From JAGMES01 sp023128035 (GTDB taxonomy: Bacteria > Bacillota > Halanaerobiia > DY22613): 18,276 nt of DNA. The notes beneath the pieces are model-generated. The model did no database searches. It was not told where the DNA came from and worked only from the letters and a program-made list of their open reading frames with translations. The position numbers were made by a program, and so were the translations under genes. How positions within the stretch are numbered: the first letter of the stretch is position 1; every line of letters starts with the position of its first letter. Positions 1-7,758 of the stretch are shown piece by piece. The stretch lies in contig DAOVRZ010000115.1 of the NCBI GenBank assembly GCA_030627905.1, forward strand, positions 1 to 18,276. The letters are read 5' to 3'.

Positions 1-62
1 ATAAGAAATATAACTTCTGTAATACCTTTATTATAAACTTCAATAATTTTATCTTCATTCAT
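1..62 (-). CDS. partial gene start, possibly IS66-type transposase N-terminus
   Basis: The minus strand has an ATG at 62-60 preceded by a GAGGTGA ribosome binding site at 71-77, about 8 bases upstream. It reads MNEDKIIEVYNKGITEVIFL and then leaves the window. The pattern of acidic N-terminus, 'YxxG' and 'EVI.L' resembles the first residues of some IS66-family transposases, but twenty residues are too few to assign a family. The start codon and ribosome site are visible; the identity is a guess. Confidence 0.45.
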   Translation of the reverse strand, partial: MNEDKIIEVYNKGITEVIFL

Positions 63-91
63 TATACATGTCACCTCAAAAATTCCAGATC

Positions 92-122
92 TTAGTAATG
101 TACATTCTACATAAATTACTAA
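92..122. repeat. inverted repeat upstream of the left-edge gene
   Basis: TTAGTAAT (92-99) is matched perfectly by ATTACTAA (115-122), with a further TGTA/TACA pairing inside. It lies 30 bases 5' of the left-edge start codon, so it could be an operator, a 5'-leader hairpin or an element end. No second copy was seen in the window. Confidence 0.45.
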
Positions 123-348
123 AATCCTTTTATGCATTGCTAAATAATCCACATTATTTACCAAATATTTTTTAGTAAAATGTTAGTAGGTGAATAGTAA
201 CAATAAGTAATCTTTGTACGCATTATATTTTTTTTACTTTTTTAAAAAAAGGATTTACGCTTGGTATTATCGAATAATATTATTATATTTAAACTATTTT
301 ATTTTAATTTTAATATCGAGGATTTTATCTAATATTTTACATCATATT
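123..348. other. AT-rich intergenic stretch, no gene seen
   Basis: This stretch separates the divergent left-edge gene from the chemoreceptor. It is extremely AT-rich. I see no reading frame with a credible ribosome site, and no promoter clear enough to call. A short frame starting at 214 overlaps the receptor start out of phase and looks like chance. Confidence 0.5.
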
Positions 349-367
349 AAGGAGGGTATGAAATACA

Positions 368-2338
368 ATGAAAAGTCTCAAAAACAAAATTATGATTCCA
401 ATTCTTTTAGTCGTAATAATTGGATTAGCTTTGATCTCTGTCATTTTTCTTATGCAAGCCAATACGATAGTTATTAGTGGTGTAGAAGATTTGGCAATAA
501 GTAAAGTAAGTAAACTTGTTTCTAATGTAGACTTGTCTTTAGATTTATGGAAAACCGATATTCATGATTTAAGTCATATAGATTTTGTTAAAAATTTTGA
601 AACTGATTTATTTTATGAGTTTATAGCAGATAACCAAGAACAGTATGGTGATTTCGAATTGATATTTATTGCTAATAAACAAGGAGACTTCACAATGGCA
701 AATGGTACAACACTAAGTATTGCAAATCACCCATACTTTAAGGATGTAATGAGAACTGGAAAAACCATAATCTCTGAACCTGTTATATCTTTATCTAGTG
801 GTAAGCCAATATTTATAGTAGCCGCACCAATTAAAGATTCTGATCATACAATTATTGGTTTGGTCGGAGGAACAGTTTTGCTTTCTCATATTACTGATGT
901 AGTTAGCGCAGAAAAATTAGGTGAAACTGGTTATGCGTCTATGATTTCTGATACTGGTATTATCATTGCACACCCAAATAAGGATTTAATACTTAACGAA
1001 AATCTTTTGAATAGTGAAAATGAATCACTAGTTACTTTAGCAAAAAAAATGATTAGTGGTGAAAATAATATAGGCAATTATATTTATGAAAATCGCAAAA
1101 AAATTGCAGCGTATGCTCCTGTCAATTCAACAGGTTGGTCAATTGCGATGACTACTGATTATGATGAATTAATGATTAATATTATAGGATTCAGAAATTT
1201 CGTAATTGTCATCTGCACAGTTATTGTAGTTGTACTCGGATTAATAATCTATTTTTTAATTCACAGCTCAATTAAACCAATTAATAAAATTGTTGAGATA
1301 ACTGAAGAAGTCTCTAAAGGGAATCTTAATGTTGCAGTTGAAGAAAAAGGTAATGATGAAATCAGTATGCTTGCCGTAAATTTTAATAAAATGATTAAGA
1401 ATATGGCTAATCTTATTTCTGAAATGAAAGATGTTTCAATGACTATTGCTTCTGCTTCTGAGCAAATGTCCGCTTCAACATTAGAAACCAGTAAAACTTC
1501 AGAACAGATTACTAATACAGTTATAAACCTTGCTAAAGGTGCTACTGAACAGGCTAGTTCTGCTGCTGAAGGCAGTATCAGTGTAAATCAAGTTATTGAT
1601 GGAATTATTACTATTTCAGAAAATGCAACTAACTCAAAAAATCTCACAGATAAAGCTAAAGATTCAGTAAATGAAGGCTTAAATATTGTTGAATATCAAC
1701 AATATAAAATGATTGAAAGCAAAAAAGCAACTGATAATGTAAGTCGAGAAGTCCTTGAACTACACTCTAAGTCTCAACAGATAGGACAAATAGTTGAATT
1801 AATTAGTAGTATTGCATCTCAGACAAATCTTTTAGCTTTAAATGCAGCTATTGAAGCTGCTAGAGCAGGCGCCCAAGGTCAAGGTTTTGCTGTGGTTGCA
1901 GAAGAAGTACGAGAACTTGCTGAAAAATCAGCTGAAGCAACTAAAAACATCAGCAAATTGATTAAGGAGATTCAACTTGGAGTAAATAAAGTTGTTCAGG
2001 AAACTAAAATAACCGAAAACACAATTACTGAACAAGAAAAAATTACAAAAGATATGACTAAAGCATTTGATGAAATACTATCAGCAGTTAAAGCTGTTAC
2101 TGAAAATATTACAGGAGTTACCAACGAAAGTAAGAAACTTAATGAATCTTCTGCATTAGTAGGGGAAAACATCGCTCAAATTGCAAGTATCGCTCAGACA
2201 AATGCAGCAGGTATTGAGGAAGTTGCAGCATCCACTGAAGAACAGAGTGCTACTTTAGAAGAACTTTCCGCTCTTGCACAACAATTTAATACCCTTGCAG
2301 AACGCCTAAGAAACACTGTAGAAAAATTCAAACTTTAA
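368..2338 (+). CDS. methyl-accepting chemotaxis protein with dCache-type sensor
   Basis: A 656-residue transmembrane chemoreceptor that would pass ligand signals to the CheA/CheW array and so to the flagellar motor. The start is fixed by AAGGAGGG at 349-356, 11 bases before the ATG. Transmembrane helix 1 is at about residues 8-30. An extracellular domain of about 240 residues follows, with dCache-like features such as 'NHPYFKDVMRTGK', 'FIVAAPI' and 'GYASMISDTGIIIAHP'. Helix 2 is at about 276-298, HAMP at about 299-351, and the coiled-coil signalling domain runs to the end. The highly conserved hairpin tip (SQTNLLALNAAIEAARAGAQ) is at about 484-503. The classic amino-acid-binding motif of dCache_1AA (YxxRxWY) is not evident, so the ligand is unknown. 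No C-terminal CheR-tethering pentapeptide is present. No other chemotaxis gene is nearby, so it is an orphan receptor. It is intact and full length. Confidence 0.96.
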   Translation: MKSLKNKIMIPILLVVIIGLALISVIFLMQANTIVISGVEDLAISKVSKLVSNVDLSLDLWKTDIHDLSHIDFVKNFETDLFYEFIADNQEQYGDFELIFIANKQGDFTMANGTTLSIANHPYFKDVMRTGKTIISEPVISLSSGKPIFIVAAPIKDSDHTIIGLVGGTVLLSHITDVVSAEKLGETGYASMISDTGIIIAHPNKDLILNENLLNSENESLVTLAKKMISGENNIGNYIYENRKKIAAYAPVNSTGWSIAMTTDYDELMINIIGFRNFVIVICTVIVVVLGLIIYFLIHSSIKPINKIVEITEEVSKGNLNVAVEEKGNDEISMLAVNFNKMIKNMANLISEMKDVSMTIASASEQMSASTLETSKTSEQITNTVINLAKGATEQASSAAEGSISVNQVIDGIITISENATNSKNLTDKAKDSVNEGLNIVEYQQYKMIESKKATDNVSREVLELHSKSQQIGQIVELISSIASQTNLLALNAAIEAARAGAQGQGFAVVAEEVRELAEKSAEATKNISKLIKEIQLGVNKVVQETKITENTITEQEKITKDMTKAFDEILSAVKAVTENITGVTNESKKLNESSALVGENIAQIASIAQTNAAGIEEVAASTEEQSATLEELSALAQQFNTLAERLRNTVEKFKL

Positions 2339-2353
2339 GGTTTTGAGCATAAG

Positions 2354-2384
2354 AAAGGTTTCAGCCATTGGCTGAAACCTTTTT
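2354..2384 (+). terminator. rho-independent terminator of the chemoreceptor
   Basis: A perfect 13-bp stem (2354-2366 with 2370-2382) and a 3-base loop run into a T-run ending at 2384, starting 16 bases after the receptor stop codon. The arms include GGTTTCAGCC and GGCTGAAACC. Confidence 0.93.
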
Positions 2385-2474
2385 AGATGCTAAATAAAAC
2401 TGGCTTGTCCAGTATAATTAGCCTTATAAGGATTAACGATTTATAATGTCCAAATATTTCATTTTACATTAACC

Positions 2475-2535
2475 TTAATTTACAATTATAATCTCATACT
2501 CTGTTTTACCAACAAAAACAATTAACGCCTTCTTC
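2475..2535 (-). pseudogene. 3' relic of a second AAA-ATPase-like/PD-(D/E)XK gene
   Basis: Read on the minus strand this gives KKALIVFVGKTEYEIIIVN and a stop. It matches the last residues (KKALIIFVGKTEYEIITIN) of the intact gene at 4891-6588. About 50 consecutive bases agree with a single mismatch, so the copies are closely related. Similarity ends abruptly at about 2536, and no other part of that gene is seen here. It is a leftover of a lost or deleted paralogue rather than a gene. Confidence 0.85.
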
Positions 2536-2578
2536 TATATTCAATTTTATATTTTCGGATAATGATTTCACTACAAAA

Positions 2579-2646
2579 CTAGCCACGCAAATACTTCTGA
2601 TTTATCTCTTTACTGAGATATTACACAAAAGTAAATACCGTGGCTT
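2579..2646. repeat. 68-base branched palindrome downstream of the broken adh
   Basis: Outer arms AGCCACG and CGTGGCT enclose partly matching ATACTT/AAGTA segments and an inner hairpin ATCTC-loop-GAGAT. It lies about 60 bases past the stop of the broken alcohol dehydrogenase, on whose transcript it could act as a weak terminator; the following T-run is poor. It could also be a small mobile-element remnant. No second copy was seen in the window. Confidence 0.55.
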
Positions 2647-2708
2647 AAAATTTTTATGGTCATGAATAAAATTCACTCCTACACACTATCTTAGAAGTCT
2701 ACTGAATT

Positions 2709-3616
2709 TTACATTGCATTTTCTAAAATATTGCGGCTAATTTCTAATGTTAAATCTTGAGTTTCTGACAATGCTGTCAAACCATGCTTTTCTAGTGAAT
2801 CAATCACATCATCTATTCTATCAGAAGTAACATCATAATCAGATAAATGAGTCTTAACATCTAAACTCTCAAAGAATTCACGAGTTTTGCTAATTGCCAA
2901 ATCAATTTTACTATCTTCATCACCATCTATAATGTTCCAAACACGTTCTGCATATTGAACTAATTTTTCCTTCTTATGTTCTTTTCTAACTTCCCAAATA
3001 GATGGTTGTAATATAGCAAGAGTTTTTCCATGATCAATACCAAATAATGCTGTTAACTCATGTCCAATCATATGAGTTGTCCAATCCTGTGGCACACCTG
3101 CACCAATCAAACCATTCAGTGCCATTGTTGCACACCAAACAAGGTTTGCTCTAGCATCATAATCTTCAGGATTATCAATCGTATATCTACCAATTTCTAT
3201 CAAGGTTTGTAAAATACCTTCTGCTGTTCTATCCTGGAATCCAGCGTCTACAGGAAAAGTCACATATTGTTCAACTACATGAATAAAAGTATCAATAATC
3301 CCATTTGCAACTTGTGTTGAAGGTAAAGTAAATGTTAAAGTTGGATCCAATATTGAAAACTTTGGAAATGAAAGAGGATTTCTACTGCCTTCATTAAAGT
3401 TTCAAATTGAGGATTAGGTTCAATTCCTCCAAATTCGACGATTGCACGACCCTTTAAAACCTCAGTAACTTTTTCTAAAGTACCAAATCTTTTAACACTT
3501 CCACCACCATAAAGTATTAATACCTTCGCATCTTTAGGGATAAAATTATCCATTTCACTTAATCGATCTTTTCCAAAAACAATATGTGTTGGATTATAAA
3601 AATTAAAATTTAACAT
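2709..3616 (-). pseudogene. iron-containing alcohol dehydrogenase (YqhD-like), copy 1, broken
   Basis: Copy 1 of a YqhD-type NADPH-dependent aldehyde/alcohol oxidoreductase. It starts with an excellent site (GGAGGG then ATG at 3616) and reads MLNFNFYNPTHIVFG through GIEPNPQFETLMKAVEI. It then jumps out of frame into the equivalent of 'PLSFPKFSILDPTLTF' and continues to 'ISRNILENAM'. Compared with the intact copy at 14993-16153 the gene is 253 bp shorter. One deletion near 3376-3380 removed the nucleotide-binding core (GGGSVxDG and the following ATGSEMNAG block) and shifted the frame. The C-terminal part still has the metal-ligand motifs (DTFIH, THMIGHE, DHGKT). The halves flanking the junction are close to 90% identical to copy 2. 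No active enzyme can be made. The MerR-type promoter just upstream is still intact. Confidence 0.95.
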
Positions 3617-3655
3617 TTGTACACCCTCCTTCTAGTTGATTAAACTATCATTAAT

Positions 3656-3687
3656 ACTATACACCTTATAGTGCACTCTAAGTCAAG
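3656..3687 (-). promoter_or_regulatory. MerR/AdhR-type promoter and operator for adh copy 1
   Basis: On the minus strand the -35 TTGACT (3686-3681) and -10 TATAGT (3661-3656) are separated by 19 bp, the over-long spacer typical of MerR-activated promoters. The spacer holds a near-perfect dyad, CTTAGAG-TGCA-CTATAAG, with one mismatch. This closely resembles the operator I recall for Bacillus subtilis AdhR. It ends 40 bases before the broken adh start and begins about 20 bases after the MerR gene, so the neighbouring regulator is the obvious ligand-dependent activator. Confidence 0.9.
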
Positions 3688-3706
3688 CCTTTTTCTTTAT
3701 TTTTTA

Positions 3707-4081
3707 CTAAAGATTTTTGTAAGTTAGCAACCTTCTCTCATACCATTCTAACTTTTTATCGATTTTTCCAATATATTTTTGTAACTCATTTATTTTCATT
3801 ACGATTTTTTTCCTATGTTCCTGTAATATTTCTTTTCTTTCTGGTATAGTGTGCTCCCCCTTATGACTTAAATTAATTATATATTTAATATCAGAAATCT
3901 GCATTTCAGTATCTCTCAAACATCGAACTAAATCTATCCAAAAAATATCGTCCTCACTAAATACTCTTATACCATTTTCATTTCTTTTTATTTGTGGTAA
4001 TAATCCCTCTTTCTCGTAATATCTTAATGTATATGTGGTTAATCCAACAATTTCAGCTACCTGACCAATTGAATACCCCAT
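3707..4081 (-). CDS. MerR-family transcription regulator, AdhR-like
   Basis: A 124-residue DNA-binding regulator. The N-terminal winged helix-turn-helix (SIGQVAEIVGLTTYTLRYYE, residues 4-23) carries the family's RYYE signature. It is followed by the recognition wing, and the C-terminal half is the long dimerisation helix. A cysteine at residue 54 in 'DLVRCLRDTEM' sits where AdhR of Bacillus has the cysteine reported to sense formaldehyde and methylglyoxal, so an electrophile or aldehyde signal is inferred. GGAGG lies about 12 bases before the ATG. It lies directly upstream of, and in the same direction as, the broken alcohol dehydrogenase and its 19-bp-spacer promoter. Length and motifs are normal, so the regulator looks functional even though its immediate target is dead. 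Confidence 0.92.
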   Translation of the reverse strand: MGYSIGQVAEIVGLTTYTLRYYEKEGLLPQIKRNENGIRVFSEDDIFWIDLVRCLRDTEMQISDIKYIINLSHKGEHTIPERKEILQEHRKKIVMKINELQKYIGKIDKKLEWYERRLLTYKNL

Positions 4082-4188
4082 TTCTATAAATAACCTCCTA
4101 TCTTAAAATGCTAGCTTTTTCTAATATTCTTTATTCTATTAAATTTTCCTTTTCAGTAATTAGAATTGTGTCATTATCATACAAGTAA

Positions 4189-4222
4189 CAAAAAATTCCC
4201 TCAAACTATTTGTTCAAGGGAA
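4189..4222 (-). terminator. terminator of the GyrI-like gene
   Basis: On the minus strand the arms TTCCCT and AGGGAA (outer ends 4222 and 4196), with inner AAC/GTT pairing, are followed by TTTTTT. The hairpin starts about 20 bases after the stop codon at 4243 and closes the AAA-ATPase/GyrI transcript. Confidence 0.8.
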
Positions 4223-4242
4223 CATAAAATCCACTTATTAAT

Positions 4243-4866
4243 CTATTTCTCTACTTTAAACCTCAATACTGTTTTCAATTTTTCTGGCTTCGTTTTTCTG
4301 GCATCTGTCAGATATATTTCACGATGTTTCATAGAAGTTCTTTTAAGGTTCTCTTTAATACAAAACTGGTTCATTAATTCAAAACTATTTGGTTCATCAT
4401 CATAACTTCCTAAGTGCAACATCTGTACACAACTACCTTCACATATCGTTTTGAATTCCACTTGCACCAGCAAATCATGAGGCTTTTTTTGTTTAGTTAG
4501 CTCTATTATCTGATTAGCCAAATCTTCTGTCACAAAACCTGGCTGTCTAATCATTAACTCAAAAGCTAAATTATCTTTGTCCACAACACCTGGAACATAT
4601 TTAGATTTATCAGCTATATCCCATACCCCTTCAAGTGGATAAACTGTGTACTCATAATAGTCAGCAGGTGGATTATCCCATTTATACGACATTCTTGCCG
4701 CATACGATAATGAGTATAGTACAGTGATATATTCGCCAAAAGCTTCAGCATTGGGATTTCCTTCACCTTTAATTGTAAAATAATAAAAGGATGGTATTTC
4801 TATTAACTCAGGCTTATTCTTTGGTAGATAAATCTTCTTTTCGTGTTTTCTCCACTCTTTTTTCAT
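4243..4866 (-). CDS. GyrI-like small-molecule-binding protein
   Basis: A 207-residue soluble protein of the stand-alone GyrI-like type (the effector-binding fold also found at the C-terminus of some AraC and MerR regulators). Recognisable features are the opening 'PELIEIPSFYYFTIKGEGNP', the segment 'YSLSYAARMSYKW', and 'YEYTVYPLEGVWDI', which together form the ligand pocket of the fold. There is no DNA-binding domain and no signal peptide, so it is cytoplasmic. GGAGGGAGA just before the ATG is a strong ribosome site. It starts 24 bases after the stop of the AAA-ATPase-like gene and is followed by a terminator, so the two are probably co-transcribed. Members of this family have been proposed to bind or hydrolyse small toxic compounds; the substrate here is unknown. 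Confidence 0.88.
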   Translation of the reverse strand: MKKEWRKHEKKIYLPKNKPELIEIPSFYYFTIKGEGNPNAEAFGEYITVLYSLSYAARMSYKWDNPPADYYEYTVYPLEGVWDIADKSKYVPGVVDKDNLAFELMIRQPGFVTEDLANQIIELTKQKKPHDLLVQVEFKTICEGSCVQMLHLGSYDDEPNSFELMNQFCIKENLKRTSMKHREIYLTDARKTKPEKLKTVLRFKVEK

Positions 4867-4890
4867 GATCTCCCTCCATTACTATTACAC

Positions 4891-6588
4891 TTAGTTTATA
4901 GTTATAATCTCATACTCTGTTTTACCAACAAAAATAATTAACGCCTTCTTCAAATTCTTTCTATCTATAAACTTTTGACTTGAAGAATATCTTTCTAATT
5001 GAGATAAATCTTCATTCTTTACCTGTTCTAATCTATCTTTATCCCTTTTTTTAATATATTTTAATTCCAAAAGCCACTCATACTGTACATCAGGATAACG
5101 TATATCCTTCTCCAATAAAATATCAATATATCCTCCCTCAACTTCTCGTTCACTCTCTATACTATAGATATTTGCAAAATTCAAATAAGATATCAAAATT
5201 ATCTTTAAGTATTTTTCATCAAATTGAATTAGATCTCTATTGGATAAAACCTGTAAAATATTTTTACTTACAAAATCAAGATATGGCTCTAACTTTCCGT
5301 CATATGCTATCATCTCAATCGCTTCATAAAGTTCATTTAAGTTCAAATTTAACTGATATCTTTCTTGCAATTTCTTTGCAAACGTTTCCCAAAAGATTGT
5401 TTTAATAACGAAGTTCGGGATTTTTAAAAATAATCTTGTTCTTTTCTTCTGATCAATGGTGAGCAAACCTAAATAAAATAATAATGATACAAAATAACTC
5501 TCATCATACATCTGATCAAAAGAAAACTTTGAGATAATATCTGCAACCACTTTTTCTTCTTTTATTATTAATTCCAACGTATTTTGATTTGCTTTATTGG
5601 AAATCAAACGATTCAGTCTACCATAATCCATCTTTACATTATCATCTATTAATTTTTCAGGATATTCTCCTGTAATTTGCCACTGTTTAAAAAAGTATAA
5701 AACCATATTTGGATTATAAATTCTATTTTTCGCTTTTTCATTGATAAGATAACCATTATAATAACTCTTAAGTGTAGAAAATATTTCTTTGTCTTCTAGA
5801 TTTCCATAGAATTCTTTTAAGATAGCATTAACTTCATCTTGAGTAAATCCTAACATATCATTTACTTTTTCTAGCATGGTAATGTTTAAAGTGATATTAA
5901 ATCCACTGGTTAAATCATCTAACATGATTGGAGATATACCTGTGATAAAGATTCTATCAATAACTCTTTCTGTACCAATTTTGACAGTTTCATAAAAATC
6001 CCTTACAAATCCCCTTGCTCTGACTATATCTTTATAATACTCAGAATCACCTATTGCAATAATATCATTGGCAAAGTGATCATACTCATCAATAATTAGA
6101 TATATCTTTTTATCTGTTTTATAAACAATGTTAAAAATTATTTCCATCATTCTTTTGAGATCATTTTCATTTTTCAATTCTTCTATAATACTTTCAATAG
6201 AACATAAAAAAAGATAGTTATATTTTTCAAGAAAAACAGTAAGACTGGTTAAAATAGTTTTCCTAAATGAATTTCTCAATAATTCTTTAGATGAAGTATT
6301 TAGTCCCGAAAAATTTATTTTTAAAATCAAAAAGCTATTTTGTAATTCAGTCGAATTCGCTCCGATATAAAGATCACTAAAAAGTTTATCAAACTCTGAA
6401 CGAGTATTAATATCATAATAATTTTCTAGTAGTGACAGGAAGAGAGATTTTCCAAAACGTCTGGGACGAATAAAAAAAATGTAATTCCCTATTTCTTCTA
6501 ATTGCTTAACGTATTTTGTTTTATCAATATAAAGATAATTTCCTTTACGAATAGAAACAAAATCGGAAATACCATATGGAATTTTCAA
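4891..6588 (-). CDS. AAA-ATPase-like protein with PD-(D/E)XK nuclease domain
   Basis: A 565-residue protein of the AAA-ATPase-like (PF09820) plus PD-(D/E)XK (PF08011, former DUF1703) family. The start 'PYGISDFVSIRKGNYLYIDK' and the altered Walker A 'RPRRFGKSL' (about 41-49) are diagnostic. Walker B is 'IYLIIDEYD' at about 162-170. The C-terminal third has the nuclease-type residues in 'GGYIDILLEKD' and, some 15 residues later, 'WLLELKY' (D...ExK). It is intact and full length. These proteins are multi-copy in many anaerobes and their role is poorly known; defence or selfish-element functions have been suggested. The ribosome site is modest (GGAG about 18 bases and GAG about 10 bases upstream). 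A 3' relic of a close paralogue lies at 2475-2535, and a GyrI-like gene follows 24 bases downstream. Confidence 0.93.
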   Translation of the reverse strand: MKIPYGISDFVSIRKGNYLYIDKTKYVKQLEEIGNYIFFIRPRRFGKSLFLSLLENYYDINTRSEFDKLFSDLYIGANSTELQNSFLILKINFSGLNTSSKELLRNSFRKTILTSLTVFLEKYNYLFLCSIESIIEELKNENDLKRMMEIIFNIVYKTDKKIYLIIDEYDHFANDIIAIGDSEYYKDIVRARGFVRDFYETVKIGTERVIDRIFITGISPIMLDDLTSGFNITLNITMLEKVNDMLGFTQDEVNAILKEFYGNLEDKEIFSTLKSYYNGYLINEKAKNRIYNPNMVLYFFKQWQITGEYPEKLIDDNVKMDYGRLNRLISNKANQNTLELIIKEEKVVADIISKFSFDQMYDESYFVSLLFYLGLLTIDQKKRTRLFLKIPNFVIKTIFWETFAKKLQERYQLNLNLNELYEAIEMIAYDGKLEPYLDFVSKNILQVLSNRDLIQFDEKYLKIILISYLNFANIYSIESEREVEGGYIDILLEKDIRYPDVQYEWLLELKYIKKRDKDRLEQVKNEDLSQLERYSSSQKFIDRKNLKKALIIFVGKTEYEIITIN

Positions 6589-6793
6589 TCTCTTTCACTC
6601 CATTCTCCAGACTTATTTAAGGCTTATTAAAGTTAATTCTAGATAAAAAGCAGAAACTCCTTGTATCCCTCCATAATAATATATTAGTCTTAAGCTAAAT
6701 ATATTAAATTTTATAATTTTCGGAAGATGACTTATTTGAGAAAAACTAACCTCTCTTATTGAAGATAGGAGACTTATCCCACAAATTATTGTT
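6589..6793. other. intergenic leader region, no gene seen
   Basis: Very AT-rich sequence upstream of the AAA-ATPase-like gene. A GGAGGG occurs on the minus strand at about 6670, but the frame it opens closes after about a dozen codons. I could not identify a convincing -35/-10 pair, although the promoter of that gene should lie here. Confidence 0.4.
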
Positions 6794-6828
6794 AAAAAAT
6801 CAAAGGAAGGATATTATTTTATCCTTCC
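6794..6828 (-). terminator. rho-independent terminator, minus strand
   Basis: A perfect 9-bp stem, GGAAGGATA with TATCCTTCC, and a 6-base loop are followed on the minus strand by TTTGATTTTTT. It closes whatever is transcribed leftwards from the M56-peptidase relic region. Confidence 0.75.
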
Positions 6829-6883
6829 AAATTTAAAGCAAAAATATCTAATTAATACGCTTTTATTTTATGCTTCAAAATCT

Positions 6884-6976
6884 TTATACACTTTTTCCCG
6901 TCAATACATCTTTAAGCAAATCCAAATTTCCTCCAAACACAGAAAAGTCACCATACTTCTCTTCAAATGAAGTCCT
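6884..6976 (-). pseudogene. short coding-like C-terminal fragment, unknown family
   Basis: The minus strand reads about 30 residues, ending 'GGNLDLLKDVLTGKSV' and a stop, with a stop codon directly before it and no start. The sequence looks protein-like, and a terminator follows 56 bases later, as expected for a gene end. I do not recognise the family, and chance cannot be excluded in AT-rich DNA. Confidence 0.3.
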
Positions 6977-7014
6977 TTAGAATGTAAATGTAGTATCATA
7001 TTTTGAGATATCAG

Positions 7015-7758
7015 CTAGTATGTTAACATATCAACACTTACAACAAATCCATAACTAACGGTTCCCTTATCCTTAAAATTTATTTCCATACTATAAATAT
7101 ATTCCCCTGCATCTGGTGGTGCCAGTATATATAAATCACCATTCATAAAGCTTGGTTCTACTGATTCGAATTCTATCAACTGATCATCTTTATATACAGA
7201 GATTTGTTTTATCGTAAAGTCATATTTTTTATCTAATTTCAATTTCTGTGTTCCAATAATAAGTTGCTGTTTACTTGTTACAGAAACTATGTTATCTGTT
7301 CTGTATTCAAGATCCTTAGGATGAATAGAATCAGCAAGAATATGTCTACCACGATATATCCAATTATAAGTTCCTGTGCGGGCAACTTTTGTTTCACTCT
7401 CTTCTGCACTAATGTATAAATTAGGTGGAGTATCTTTACCAATTCCAACTCCTGCGCCTAAATATAATGTACCAAATATAACTAGTCCTAATAAAATTAT
7501 AGATAAGATTATAATAGATCTTGATTTTTTATTATGGTTCATGATTGCTACCAATCTTTCCTTTAAGCTCTTTTTTTCTTCACACATAGTTGCCTGCAAT
7601 ACCCTAATAGGATATTTATGCTCTGCTACAACAGATATTAACGTATCACCATAGGCTTGTTTTTCTGCCGTATTAAGGTTTTTGACAACCGCTTCATCAC
7701 ATGCCAATTCACAAGCATTATTAATTTCATTAATATAAGTAAACCAACAAGAGGCTTA
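7015..7758 (-). pseudogene. M56-family (BlaR1-type) peptidase, C-terminal half
   Basis: The frame reads '...TYINEINNACELACDEAVVKNL', 'QAYGDTLISVV' and 'LKERLVAIMNHNKKS', then one membrane segment (SIIILSIILLGLVIFGTLYL) and an extracellular tail ending 'VVSVDMLTY'. 'ELACDEAV' carries the third zinc ligand of the M56 metallopeptidases, the membrane proteins that sense beta-lactams in the BlaR1/MecR1 group. The N-terminal membrane helices and the HExxH motif are missing. The frame runs backwards without a true start into an amidohydrolase relic. Near 7755 a single missing base in what should be 'NPLVWFTY' also disrupts it. It is therefore a 5'-deleted pseudogene, not a 230-residue protein starting at 7707. 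Confidence 0.82.

Noticed and set aside
214..477. 87-codon open frame overlapping the chemoreceptor start
   Set aside because: It has no ribosome site, is composed of low-complexity Tyr/Phe/Ile, and overlaps the well-supported receptor out of frame.
7015..7707. A 230-residue protein starting at 7707
   Set aside because: The start is a TTG inside the conserved ELACDEAV motif of an M56 peptidase, so this is the interior of a truncated gene.
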